From Tetrahymena elliotti 4EA (taxonomy: Eukaryota > Ciliophora > Oligohymenophorea > Hymenostomatida > Tetrahymenidae), in assembly GCA_000231825.2 (NCBI GenBank), contig JH720312.1:712236-776235 (forward strand): a DNA stretch of 64,000 nt, written 5' to 3'. Position 1 is the first letter of the stretch; every line of letters starts with the position of its first letter. A program made the translations under genes and the position numbers. The notes beneath the pieces were generated by a model. It saw only the letters and a program-made list of their open reading frames with translations, made no database searches and was not told where the DNA came from. Of the stretch, positions 39,503-51,343 are shown one piece after another.

Positions 39503-40804
39503 ATGGGCTCTTGTGGTACAAAATCTAAAGTGGCTAAGAATGGAAAAAAGAGTAAAAATTATTTACTGATATTTATTTCTACTAAATTAATACAGATTCC
39601 ACGAAGTTTAATGACTTAAGTAAGTTTTAAGATTAGATAATCATTTTTAGTGAAAATTGAATCAAAGTACTTATTTAAATCGGAAAAGAAAATGAATAGA
39701 ATCAGAAATATTAAAACTATTTTAAATTTTATCATTTTTTACATTGAAATTTAATCAGTTTTTACAAAATATTTTGAACTTTTTATTATAGGTAATTAAG
39801 ATAAATACTAGGAAAAGGAAACTAATGATAATAATCATGTAGATGTAGAAGAATATGTTATACCATAGGATTATGAATAAAAGATTGAGTTTCTTTGTAG
39901 CCAAAAATTTAATAAGCACTTGAGAATAAGATCTATGGATACAAACTTTTTTTAAAAAGTGATAGTTGAATCTAATATAACTAATTATGTATAGCTTGAA
40001 AGAGCAATGATTTATGTTAGAGATAAGATCAAATAAAAAAATGAGTAGATTGCTAGAAATGTAGATAGCAAAGGAAGCACATGCATTTAAGTCATTAGTG
40101 AATACCATAATAAAATTAAAGATTATGATTTTAAAGGCTTATTATCCATGATGCTAAATGATAAATGCACAGATAATTAAATACCTCCCTTAATAGAAAA
40201 AGTCTTAACAATTTCAATCAAGTGTTTTTAAATTGTTTTATCAATTCTTTTATGCACTGATTAAGAATCTATTGAAAAGTGGTGGAACATTAATAAGGAT
40301 AATTAAAACATAACAGAGGAGTTTTTTGCAGAGGTTCTTGAAATCAACAAGCAGCTTTCTCTTAAAAATGAATAGCATTAATAAGTTATATCAATGCTAG
40401 CTTCAAGAAGAGCAACTAAAGAGTTAAACCCCTTGTTTAATGACGATAAGAATAAAAATATTTCTTAAAATTCAATCAAAGGAAATAATAATAATAATAT
40501 GATTATAGAAGAAGAAAATCTGAAAAACATGGCAAATTCATACTTAAATTCCTTGTACGGAGGGGTTTAGCAGCAAACTCCCAATTAATAAGAAAAAAAA
40601 GAATAAAATATAAAAGAAATAAAAAATTATGTTTCTTCTTATTTAAGTAAATTATATTCTTAGACTTATAAATAGCTTGAGACTAATGAAAATATATATG
40701 ACATTGATTTAGAAAATGACCATAAATCTCTCAATGATATAAACTATTCATTGATACCATAAAATATCTAAAAAAAGCAAATGTACATGTTAAGAAAGGA
40801 TTGA
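39503..40804 (+). CDS. Probable N-myristoylated protein of unknown function
   Basis: Exons 39503-39551, 39596-39619 (only 24 nt) and 39792-40804; 361 aa. The N-terminus MGSCGTKSK has Gly2 for myristoylation and Cys4 as a candidate palmitoylation site, followed by a Lys-rich stretch, so membrane tethering is likely. The rest is soluble: an acidic segment (NHVDVEEYVIPQDYEQKIEF), a helical, moderately hydrophobic core (PLIEKVLTISIKCFQIVLSI), and a Gln/Asn-rich second half with two related phrases, NSYLNSLYGG and SSYLSKLYSQ. I do not recognise a domain. The 24-nt exon is the least certain part of the model, but its phases fit. Confidence 0.8.
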
Positions 40805-42137
40805 TTAAGTTAAGCTAAGTTATTCAAATCTTAAAAATAAACACTTCCAATAAAAAGAGTAAGTAATCTTTATTAAGCTAATTAATTCCAAAACCTTTAA
40901 AATTACCTCAAAAATACTACTTTTTCTAATTTATATTAAAATAAACATTTTCTTTTTCACTTAAATAGAGTTGCTGTAACAAATTTAATTAGTAAATATT
41001 AAGTATTTTTAAAAAATTAATTTGACTCACTCTATCTATTTGGCTGTATTTAAGAAATGTCCATATAAGAATATTCTTTTGTATTATTAATAATATTATA
41101 TTTTATAAATATCTTAATTTATATCTACAAAAATACTTTAATTGTTTTACTAATCTCAAATCTTAATCTTGGCAATATTCAATTAAATTTCTAAATAATT
41201 TCCATTATTTTCTTAAAATGACTAATGAAAGCAATCTTTTACAAATATTAATTAATTTTATCAACCTTATCTTTAACTTTTTAAAAATATAAATTTCTAG
41301 AAGAAAGGAACTTACTTATACAAACTCCTAAATTGAGTTATTACAAAATAAAAATTTATTTTAAATAATATAATATGTAGATACAATACTTATGTTGCTG
41401 TATCTTTTAAACAGAAAAAGTAAAAATTATTTTCATTTTATATGAGTATTAATAAATGCTTTTTTGATAGCAAATAATACACATATAGATAAATTGATAA
41501 ACTTATTAGGAATAATTGACTTGATAAATCAATAATATTTTTGTTATTTTAATTATTTCAAAAGTATTTAGTGTTTCTTAATTTTATTTTTTATTTTGAT
41601 TTATGCTAATCATTGAACAAAATCGCAAAAAAAAATTATCTCATTTTGTTTGATTCTTTCTAAAAATTTAATTATTAATATTTTTTTAAATAGTTTGCTA
41701 GTTTATTAGAAAAATTTCAAGATATAAATATTATATTTATTAAAAGCATAAATAAAATTATACAAATTAACTATTTTCTGACATTTTATTTAGATTTGTA
41801 TGTTAATATCTGGTTTAAATTTTAAATTTAAATATTTTTAGCATTTCACAAGTGTCGTAGAGTGTGCCATTTTAAAGAAATAGAAAAAGTAATTCCTGAT
41901 ATAATATGATAATAAAAATATAAATGTTGAATTTAAAATATTTATCTCACACTTGTTTTTACTAAAATAGAGCTATTCGATTGATTTATGAAAATATTAG
42001 AATCTATTTAAGATTATTCAAACCAATACAAATTACTTCTCTCAAATTTTATGAATTTTTTTTCTAAGTTAAATTTACTTAAAAACAAATAATCACTTGT
42101 TTAAAAACTATAAAAAAGCTTTAAAAATTTTACAAAA
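40805..42137. other. Intergenic spacer with a distant inverted repeat
   Basis: 1.3 kb of AT-rich DNA. Around 41850-41872 the text ACAAGTGT...GAGTGTG faces CACACTTGT near 41947, an 8-bp arm pair about 80 bp apart. No gene recognised. Confidence 0.5.
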
Positions 42138-43238
42138 ATGGAAAGAACTAAGGATAAAATCATTCTTTTTGATGTTGATGGCACTTTAACAAAGCCTAGA
42201 AATGTATAAACATATAAATTTAAATGAGCATTTCATATTTAGTATATGTTTGCAAACTCTAATTAATTTAAAAAAGGTAGTAGAATAAGAAATGATAGAT
42301 ACATTAGTTGAATTAAAGAAAAAGTATTATGTTGCAGTTGTAGGAGGTTCTGATTTGCATAAAATCATAGAGCAATTAACTAAACCAGGTTATTATTCTT
42401 TTAATATTCTAACATAATGTTGGATGAATAGTTTTTTATTTTTATCCTTTCATACTAATAATAGTTATTGATAGCTTGGATTATTGCTTTAGTGAAAATG
42501 GTACATACTCCTTGAAAGAAGGCAAATTTTTTGCAAAAAGAGTAAAAATCTAAAAAATAAATAAATTTTAAAATTTAAATAAAAAATTATTTTGTAAGTA
42601 TAAATCATTTCTTAAAATAAAGAGTATTGGAGATGAAATTGGTGAAGAGAGATTAAAAAAGTTTATAAATACTACTTTGAGACTTCTATCAGAGATAGAT
42701 ATTCCAGTAAAGAGAGGAACTTTTATCGAATATAGAAATGGTATGATTAATATATCACCTATTGGTAGAAATTGCTCCTAATAAGAGAGAGACGAATTTG
42801 AAAAATATGATTTAGTAATTAAAATATTTAATAAAAACAAATAATTTAAAATCTAGCCAAATTATTTATTTAAATTCAATAAAATTATTAATTAAAGTAA
42901 CATCATATCAGAAAGAATTTAATTGCTAAACTTGAATCAGAATTCCCTGTTTTAAACCTTAAATATTCTATTGGAGGTTAGATTAGCTTCGATGTCTTCC
43001 CTATAGGTTGGGATAAAACATATTGCTTGCGTTTCCTAGAAGAGTTTAAGGAAATTCACTTTTATGGAGATAAGACATTCCCAGTAATTTATTTATTTTT
43101 CTCAAATGTTAATCAAAATTAAAATGTTTAAAGGGTGGAAATGATTATGAAATCTATACAAGTGAACGCACTGTAGGTCACTCAGTTAAAAACTTCTAAG
43201 AAACAATAGCTTCTCTCAAGGAAAATTTCTTATAGTGA
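42138..43238 (+). CDS. PMM: Phosphomannomutase
   Basis: Exons 42138-42203, 42277-42388, 42465-42541, 42623-42814, 42898-43083 and 43134-43238; 245 aa, essentially the length of eukaryotic PMM. It interconverts mannose-6-phosphate and mannose-1-phosphate for GDP-mannose and N-glycan/GPI synthesis in the cytosol. HAD-family motif I is [11 protein letters not shown] with nucleophile Asp12 and acid/base Asp14. Cap-domain signatures are [20 protein letters not shown] and the ERDEFEKYD stretch. The C-terminal core has [20 protein letters not shown] and HFYGDKT plus GGNDYEIY joined across the last intron. All expected catalytic residues are present. Confidence 0.96.
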
Positions 43239-44052
43239 AAAAATAAAATTTTACAAATTAAAGACTAAATAAATAAATTATTTACAAAATTGTTTTAACT
43301 TTAAATTTTGTTTTGCTTTAAAATATTAAATTTATTTTTAATAAAATAAACAATACTCCAATCTAAAATTTTAAAAAAACTTAAATTTTTATTATTGTTG
43401 TTGTATTAATATTCTGCTTTTCTTAATTAAAAATTTTTATTTATAAATTTGTTTTCAGCATTTTTTATTCGTAAATGGGACAAAAAAACTTCAAAAAAAC
43501 CTATTCTTCTAAAATTAAAATGAAGAGATGGTGAAAATATTTTTTATTTATCAACTATGAATTTTATTTAACAAATATTTCATTTAAAATATCATAAATA
43601 TCATGAAAAAAAAATAAAAGATTGAAAAACTCATTTAATTTGATTCAAGTTTAACATTTTAATTAAATTTTTATTTATGATTTGTAAATAAAAATGAATC
43701 AAGAAAAAATGAAGTAAAAAGGAATTTGAAAGGCTGTAAATATTGTAAGCGGAAAATTAATGTACTACTTTCTACATGTATAAAGCAAGTAAAACCTGTA
43801 AGTATCTTAAAAAATGTTTACAAGAAAGTAAGAATATATTTTTAATTTAATAATGAATGGTATAACAAACTGACTATTAGAAACATCAAGCTTTAAGCTT
43901 TTATTTCAATAGAAAGTTTTAAATTTAAGAATAAAGACTATCTATAATTATTGCTCAATTTTCAATTAATTATGTCCTGATATCCTTATTTTTTAAGTCT
44001 TAAGTACTAAGTAAAAATTTAAAAATATTTTTTTGTAAATATTTTTGTTAAA
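43239..44052. other. Convergent intergenic spacer
   Basis: About 800 bp between the 3' ends of PMM and the pyrophosphatase-like gene, AT-rich. Nothing recognised. Confidence 0.6.
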
Positions 44053-47000
44053 TCACTCAGCTCCTTCACCATCGAAGGCTTTTGATATAATATCTGGTAT
44101 GTCTTTAATAGAGCTAAGATAACCATCAGTAGTTGAATCAGCTAACTTATTTAATTCACCAGAATCGACCCACTTTCTGAAGTAGCCGTATTAGGCCCAC
44201 TTAATAGTTCCCTACAACACAAATATAGTATTGAAAACTAAGTAAGTAACAAGAGCTGTTCCAGGAATGCCTTCACATGCAGTTACTGTAATATCTGCTT
44301 AGATAGGAGCTTCATCTACATCAGTAACTTTTCCATAATCTTTTGAAAATAAAACAAATATAATTAGATTTTGAAATAAATTGGTAAATATTATCAAGTA
44401 AATACCTCTGTTGTATTCTCTAGCATTCTTTACACTATATCCTACTATTAGAGACATAAAGCAAAGATAAACTCCAACTAAGTTAAGACCAATAACGAAA
44501 GCAACTAGAGTTTTGTTTCCAAAGAAAACACCAATAAGAACAATACTAAAAAGACTCTGATTTAATTTAAAAAATAAATTAAATTTAAGAAACAATAAAA
44601 TTAATTAATTAGTTTTACTGTAAAAATGTTTATAGCAACTTTGACGATAACAGAATTATATTAGTCTTTTACTAATACATCAACTTCTTTAAAGTTGCTC
44701 TTCTTAGATCCAACATCAGAAGACTTCTTTAATTGGTATGTTTCTTTCTATTTATTGATGTAAAAAATAAAATTTAGATACAATTAGAAGATAAAAAATA
44801 ATTTTTTACTAAATTTTCAGCAACTTGTTTAATTCCAGAAAGTCCTACACCTTTAATGAAGTAGGCTAATGAACCACCATATAAGAATCCAAAGATACCA
44901 TAAGCATCCCATACATAAATATCAAATTCACCAGTTACAAATACACAAGCACCAATGCATAAAACACTTGTTAAAATAACAGCTACAATAGTAACAATCT
45001 AAGTATATATACTGAAATTTCTAGAGGACCAACTATAACCAAAGAGTTTTTGTCTCATAGATTTAAGATAACCTGATCATTTTAGGATTATTAAATTAAT
45101 TAATACATATTTCATAATTATTTATTTTTTTTTTTTACCAACTCCTGAGATTTCAAAAGCTTCAGCTGTGAAACCAGAGAAAATGTTAACACTCATTAGG
45201 GAGAAAGGAGCACAAATTAATCCACAAATTGCACAAGCAATACCAAACATACCACATAAAAGGTAACCTAACATGATTGTGAAACTGAAAAGAACAAAAA
45301 TACCAAATTAGCTGATATTAGCATATTCAGTGGCAGTTAAGAGTGTCATTGAGAACCCGCCCTTAGGATCTGTTTAATTTAAATAAAAAATGTATAAAAA
45401 ATAGTTTTGTAATCTAATTACGATCATTTCTAACTTTAGCAATATTCTTGACTGGAGAGAAATAGTGTGAGGTGAAAATTTCAGAATAGACAATTAAGAA
45501 TGTTTAAGAAGTTAAACCAGTTATTAATGCCCAAATTGCATCAGAGCAATCAATATTTGCTTAGCTGACTAGATTTAATTTCTTTGAACCTATGGTAAAT
45601 CCATCAGGAACAATCCAAATTGGGAAGCAAATCAAGAAAAGTAATGAGAAAAGATTGCAGATTAAGACTTGTAATCTAACTTATTTAGCAGTTTCTTTGG
45701 GGATACTGTATTCATCTATTTTTTAAAAGATTTAATTTAATTGATAGAACATATAAACATTTTTGAGTATTAATTACATCCTTGTTAGTTTTCTTCTGCA
45801 ATAGTGGGACTTGTATTAGTGACATAAGTAACAAATATTGCAACAAGTAAGTTAATGCCTACCAAATATAGAGGTAAGAAAAATGCTCCACGATAATCTT
45901 TAGTAATTTCAGGAGATTAACAGATAACGATAAGGTAAATGCAAAGGAAAGCAGTAAAAACGGTCTAAAAATCAAGAACACTAATAACATTATTGTTATA
46001 AATATTGCTAATGATACTAGCAGTGTTTAAGTTTACTTCAATTACAGTTTGATCATAATTTTGATAATTGGACTTTTAAATCATATCACGTCCTACTAAT
46101 ATACCCTTGCAGCTCATACCACCAGCCTCTCTGTAAAAAAGACTTGCAAAAGCAGCTATTTATTTGTTTTTAAAAAAAGTTAAAATAAATTCATTGAAGA
46201 AAATATATTTTGAAGCTCTTTAGTTTTTAAAATATAAAGTTAAATAATTATTTACTTCCCAAAGCATAACCTAATACTGATTAGAAAATGTGAGTATAAT
46301 CTTAGATAGTTGCTTTCTCTTCATCCAAAACAGAAGCTTTTAGAATTAGAAATTAAATTTTAGTTAAATCTTATAAGAAAAGTATTTTTATTACTGAAGC
46401 TAGGAATAAGAATGCTAAGAGTAAGCATTGAAACAGCAGTTGTAGCTATTGAAATAGCTGAAGCATTAAAATAAGAGTATCCTATAATACTCTAATCTTC
46501 GGTTAATATAGCTGTTCTAATGACTGAAGAAATAGAAATCTTCAAAGTAATTAAAGTATTGATTGCAACGCAAGTACAGCCAAGAGCAAAGGCAATCATA
46601 AGCATGAATGTACGATCTTCTTCAGAAAGCCAAATCTAAATTTAAAAAAATCTTTAGAAAATTGTAAGTTCAATCAAATATTGTAAAATAAATCTCTGCG
46701 AAACAAAAAACAATAATTCTAAGTTTTATTGGAGTTAGAAAAAATTAAAATTTAGTTTTTTAAGAAGTTCTATCTAAACACTCTAGCTGAAAGTTTTTGA
46801 AAAATATTTTCAGAATTTTTATGCTGTAAGCACTTAATATTTATTATGAATATTTTATTTTGATTTTATGAACTTGTCAATAGTAAGCAAGTATGTATTT
46901 ATTTTTTAACAAATTTTAGAAAGTCGTTTTAATCAATCATTTATTTCGTTTTTACATTTATTTCCTAATCTTTATTTTTGAATTCAGTTTATAACTCACA

Positions 47001-47655
47001 AATAGGTGGATGAAAAATTTTAAATCTTATTTTTTTAAAAGGGAAACAAATGTTGCATCCATTTAATATTAACAAGAGAGCTCAAGTTTCAATATTGAAG
47101 TAGATTTTTGCTTCGCTTTGATTCTTAGATTAAACATTATGTATATTTTAGAAAATGTTTCAAAATTTTTTTTGTTTTTTACAAGGAAACCTATTGAGAA
47201 AATCAATGCAAAGAAGGACATAAAAAAGGTTTGACTCTTGTAAAATTCCATAGCACATCTACTGACTTAAACTGTAATTCCCTGATAATATTTTTTTAAA
47301 CTTTCCTTGACCATAGGATCTTTTTCATTTACCATCAACTATCCATCCTTAATTTCTTTATCTAGGTATCTATCTAAATCTTCAGAGATATTTTATCCTA
47401 ATTTCTGTTTACAATATTAAAATATTTTAAATTTTAACTCAAATATAGCTTCATGAAAAGTACTAAATCTCTAATAAAATATAAGTTTGTTTAACATTAG
47501 TTAAGACATGTAATAAATAAACAAACATAGTGTATTTTGCTAAGAATTAAAAAGAATTATACATTTTGGAAGTAAACAAGGATTGTAAAAGCTATACCTA
47601 TGAGAGAAAATATTATAATTTGAGTATAAGCTCCTACTTCAGAAAGCACAGACAT
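44053..47655 (-). CDS. Membrane pyrophosphatase (H+-PPase) homologue with degenerate active site
   Basis: Exons 47563-47655, 47183-47404, 46395-46635, 46256-46336, 45778-46155, 45422-45715, 45139-45369, 44810-45072, 44619-44747, 44406-44556 and 44053-44339; all phases agree, 789 aa, about the length of plant H+-PPase. Fold-level similarity runs end to end: FALGC..VAINTLITLKISISSVIRTA (N-terminal helices), SVLGYALG..FASLFYREAGG, PKETAKQVRLQVLI, SEIFTSHYFSPVKNIA, GMFGIACAICGL, GFLYGGSLAYF, IVLIGVFFG and VKNAREYN. Family enzymes couple PPi hydrolysis to H+ or Na+ pumping through three clusters of Asp. Here the first cluster (DX7KXE) reads ILVGRDMIQKSN, and the clusters equivalent to DNVGDNVGD and GDTIGDPLKD contain almost no Asp (see findings). 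A catalytically inactive, possibly regulatory or repurposed membrane protein is inferred. Confidence 0.85.
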
Positions 47656-49016
47656 GTCTTAAACAACAAATAATTAATCTGGGTACTAAGGAGTTTATAA
47701 TTATTTAGAAAAAGAAAAATATTATTTATATCAGAATAACTCTTTTTGCCTCTCTTTCTTTACTATTATGATAGTTATTATTGATTTAATTGTTTTTGTT
47801 TGAAATACCTTGTATATTTGTTAAACAAATTTTAATCAAATTTCATTCTATCTTAATCAAAATAAATTCTATTAATTTACATTCATTTATTGAATGAGTA
47901 TTAACAAAAATACATATTTCTTTCTTCATCTTTTTAATCAATATGCATCCTATCTATTAAATGATACATTTCATTCATTTCAGTTCATCATTTTATAATT
48001 GCTATTTTCATTCATTTTAGAATAAGAAATTTTATCAGTGTAAGTGAATACAATGACTTTTATGCTTTTTTCATTGGGTTTATTAATTCCACTTTTAGAA
48101 ACGGACAACTGAAATTAAAAATTGCATCTCTTTTTTGATTTTCTAGGTGATAAATCTTTTGAAAAAATAATTGATTGAATAAATATATAGGACCATATTT
48201 AAAATGTAAAAACGTATAATTTTACTGAATAAATGTATTTTTTTAAATTTAAAAAATGATAACAGTAAATGAATATATTATCAGTCATTTCAATAAGTTT
48301 TTAATTTATTGATGATTTTTTATGAAATATTTGTTAAAATAATTATTTATGTCAATTTCATTAAAAATATTTCTATTTAAAATCAAATTGTTGGTTTATA
48401 ATTCCTTTAGTAATTAATTTTATTTATTTGATGAATTGGTTAAGGCTATTAATACCATCTATATATCTCTAATCTAAAATACCACCAATTTGCTCATGAA
48501 TATTAAAAAGATTAAAATATTTTTGAATTACTATCCCCACTAAAAATAAAATTTTTAGTAAAGAATGAAATTTTAATAACTATTTATGAGCTGTTTATTT
48601 ATTTATATATTTCAAAAAGAAATAATAAGTTTATTATTTCTCAAAAATTTTTTTCTAATTTTAATTCCAATTTAAAATAAAATACAATTTTTTTAAAAAA
48701 CAAAACACTATTTAAATATGCTTTTGAACTCTTCAACATATTTTCAAATTATTTTTACGGAATTTTTGAATGAAAAATCAAAAGCCTTTTTTTGGATTAA
48801 TGATTTTAAATTATTTGCATGTCTGATAACAAATTAAATATTTTATTTTTGCCAGCTAATGTTTTAGAATTAAATAAAATTAATGAATCTTTAGAAATTT
48901 AGATATTTTTTTATTGAAAAAGTTAATGATTGAAATACAAAATTAATATGTCTAAACAAATTATATTATATATTTTTAATTTATTCAAGAAAAGTTTTAA
49001 AGATTCTATCTTTTTT
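47656..49016. other. Intergenic spacer
   Basis: About 1.4 kb of AT-rich DNA: the upstream flank of the pyrophosphatase-like gene and 3' flank of the superoxide dismutase gene. Nothing recognised. Confidence 0.6.
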
Positions 49017-49856
49017 TCAAAATCTTGCAGGTAAATTTTTAAGTTCATAGGCAAGACCAATAATTCCTGCTGCTATTCTGGGACCGGAATGTCCATTTGT
49101 ATGGGAGTCAGGGTGGTTACCTCTACCTAAATCATCTTCATTTTTATTTACTACAACACTTCTACCAAGGACAGAAAATTCACCAAATAAAGTAACTTTA
49201 TTATTTTCTGAAGTATAGTATCCATATCCAAGATCATCAGCTTTAATATTACCTATATTCATAATTTATTATTTTTTTAATAAATGAAAAGAAATCATTT
49301 CATATTTTATGTTTTTATTTGTGATATTTTCAAGCCAAATTAGTTTATAAATAGCTAATATTTGAAATTTTTTTATTTATTATATTTATATTTTAAGTAA
49401 CAAAAAAAACTCGCCACATTTAATATGCTTAAAGTATACTCATTTGCTAATACATCACTCACTAAAATATTTTATTCTTTAATAACAAAATCGCGCTTTA
49501 CCTAAATCACCAATATGAGATTCTTCATCTCTGGGACTTCCATGCTTTTTATTAAAAGGGTTAAAATGAGGGCCTACAGATTCAGCTCCATTTGTCAAGT
49601 CACCAAATTCATGAATGTGGAAACCAAAGAGTCCATTAGGATTTAAATTTTTAAGACGAGCTGTAATTTAAGTCTTTGAGTGCAAATCTTTTTAATAGAA
49701 TGTGACAGCACCAGTAACATCATTACCTGGAGCTGGGTATAAAATTGCAATTGCTATTTTTTCTCCTGAATTTTTTTCAGCTTTGTATGTCTTTTAATTA
49801 GTATATTAAAATAAGGCTGTGCCTGCAGCTCCTAACAATACAGTCTTTACTAGCAT
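49017..49856 (-). CDS. Cu/Zn superoxide dismutase family protein with altered copper site
   Basis: Exons 49502-49856 and 49017-49252; 196 aa. Family enzymes dismutate superoxide. The N-terminus [18 protein letters not shown] looks like a signal or membrane segment, so a secretory or organellar location is likely. Ligands by alignment to SOD1: copper His80 and His82 (GFHIHEFGD), bridging His97 (GPHFNP), zinc His105, His114 and Asp117 ([13 protein letters not shown]). The fourth copper ligand, His120 of SOD1 (VVHEKADDLG), is Asn154 here ([11 protein letters not shown]). The structural disulfide cysteines are also absent (AESVGPHF and RIAAGIIG). The active-site Arg (Arg177) is kept. Reduced or altered copper chemistry is inferred; a wholly metal-dead protein cannot be concluded from sequence. 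Confidence 0.93.
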
Positions 49857-50340
49857 CTTAGTTTTAAAATATATATTTTTTATCTCTATCTATGTTATTT
49901 ATGATTAAAAGAATTTTTAACTTATTTTGATATAAAATTGAGTTACCAGAAAATTAAAATTTGTTCTTAATAAATATCACTCTTTATTAGGAGCAAATAT
50001 TGATAACAAATTAAATTGTGACTATTCTCTCTCTCTCTCTCAGTCTTTCTTAAAAAAGAAATTGCTAAGTAATTCTAGAAAATTACTTTAATTGCAAAAA
50101 ATATCTTTTAAATTTTTTTATCTGTTGAATTTCTTACATAAGATTTCCTTGTCTAAAATCAAATATAGTTTTCTGTTTAATTGTTATGTATTATTACAGA
50201 TTTTTAGATTTTTGGTTAATTTTTTCATAGATTTTTAGTGAATATTTAATATATTATAATAGATAAAATAGCCATAAAACAATATAAAGGATACAAATAA
50301 TATTTATATAGGTATATATATATTTATTTATAATTAGAGG
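49857..50340. other. Spacer upstream of the SOD-like gene
   Basis: AT-rich; contains a CT dinucleotide run at about 50028-50041. No gene recognised. Confidence 0.55.
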
Positions 50341-50347
50341 TAAACAT

Positions 50348-50715
50348 TCAAGAAGTTTAATTGTTAGCATTTTTAGCTTTACTGAATACTCTTTTAGTAA
50401 TATCTTTGTTTGTAATTTTAATAGAATTTTAAGCTACCTTCTACTTCTCCTATCCATCACTATTTTCTAAGCTTGTTTTTCAGTCTATTTACAAAAAGAT
50501 ATTATTTTTAGTAGATGAGTATTAATATAACTGATTGATTAATAGTCTTCAGCAATGGCTAAAATGAAAAGTCTTAGCTTCTTGTAGTTTTTTGTAATAT
50601 ATGGCACACATTAAGATATAAAACGATGGATGGTCAGAAATGATGACACCCAAACATTTTAATCCGGATTCTATTTCTTCCGTAGAATAAATGAAGCCTA
50701 TGCATGCAACCTCTA
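50348..50715 (-). CDS. Unresolved coding-like segments of a small minus-strand gene
   Basis: Two stretches with clearly higher G+C and gene-like codons lie in the same minus-strand frame: about 50549-50715 (reads GFIYSTEEIESGLKCLG... ending FHFSHC, TGA) and about 50348-50480 (reads NSDGQEKQKVAQNSIKITNK..., ending ANNQTS, TGA). Between them are two in-frame TGAs, so an intron should separate them, but I could not fix the donor. A possible first exon starts at ATG 51286 or so (MNNKITLSQLVMNE). A different frame through 50560-50710 is also open and protein-like, so the call is tentative. No family recognised. It lies between the 3' end of PP2C and the SOD gene. Confidence 0.3.
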
Positions 50716-50769
50716 AAAAGCAATATAAAAAAAAATTTTATATTGCACAGTTAAGAAATAATATAAATG

Positions 50770-51140
50770 GATTGATTGATTGATATAATTTGATAGGAAG
50801 AGGAGAAGTTTAATATGAAATATAAGTATTGCTTTTAGATTTGGCTTGATGATGGATAAAATATTTGACTTTATATATTTTTTATAGATTGCTTAAATGC
50901 TTTTTTATCTATTTTTATAATACCTCTCCAAAAATGTTAATGATTAGTTAGGATGGTAATAAAACATGTATATAGAAAAAATAAGATTTTGGTGATTGAT
51001 TGTTTGATTGATTGATGATGGTTTTGTATATACTTACGAATTATGAATTACTACTCTTATTATGAAAGATAGACACATTGATAGATTAACTAACCGTCTG
51101 ACTAAATTGATAACTAATTGATTGATTAATTAATAATTAC
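50770..51140. repeat. TTGA/GATT tetranucleotide repeats
   Basis: Several short runs of tandem ATTG/GATT units (about 50770-50784, 50996-51020, 51116-51130). They are simple repeats of a kind common in ciliate non-coding DNA. Confidence 0.6.
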
Positions 51141-51343
51141 TTGCTTGATTACATAATCCTACTGGCTTCTAGCTTGCTAAATTTATGTCTTGATTCTTTA
51201 TTTAACTTGGTATTTTTTCAATCGAACTATGCTAACTTGTTTGTATCTCATTCATTACTAGCTGTGAAAGAGTTATTTTATTATTCATATTATATACTCG
51301 AATCCATTCATCATTGTTAATTTTATATAAATTTATTATTAAT

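Noticed and set aside
39755..40108. 117-codon minus-strand ORF
   Set aside because: Antisense to the myristoylated-protein gene; hydrophobic AT-biased composition and no motif.
51275..51300. ACTCGAATCC resembling a tRNA T-loop
   Set aside because: No matching acceptor stem, D-arm or anticodon arm upstream.
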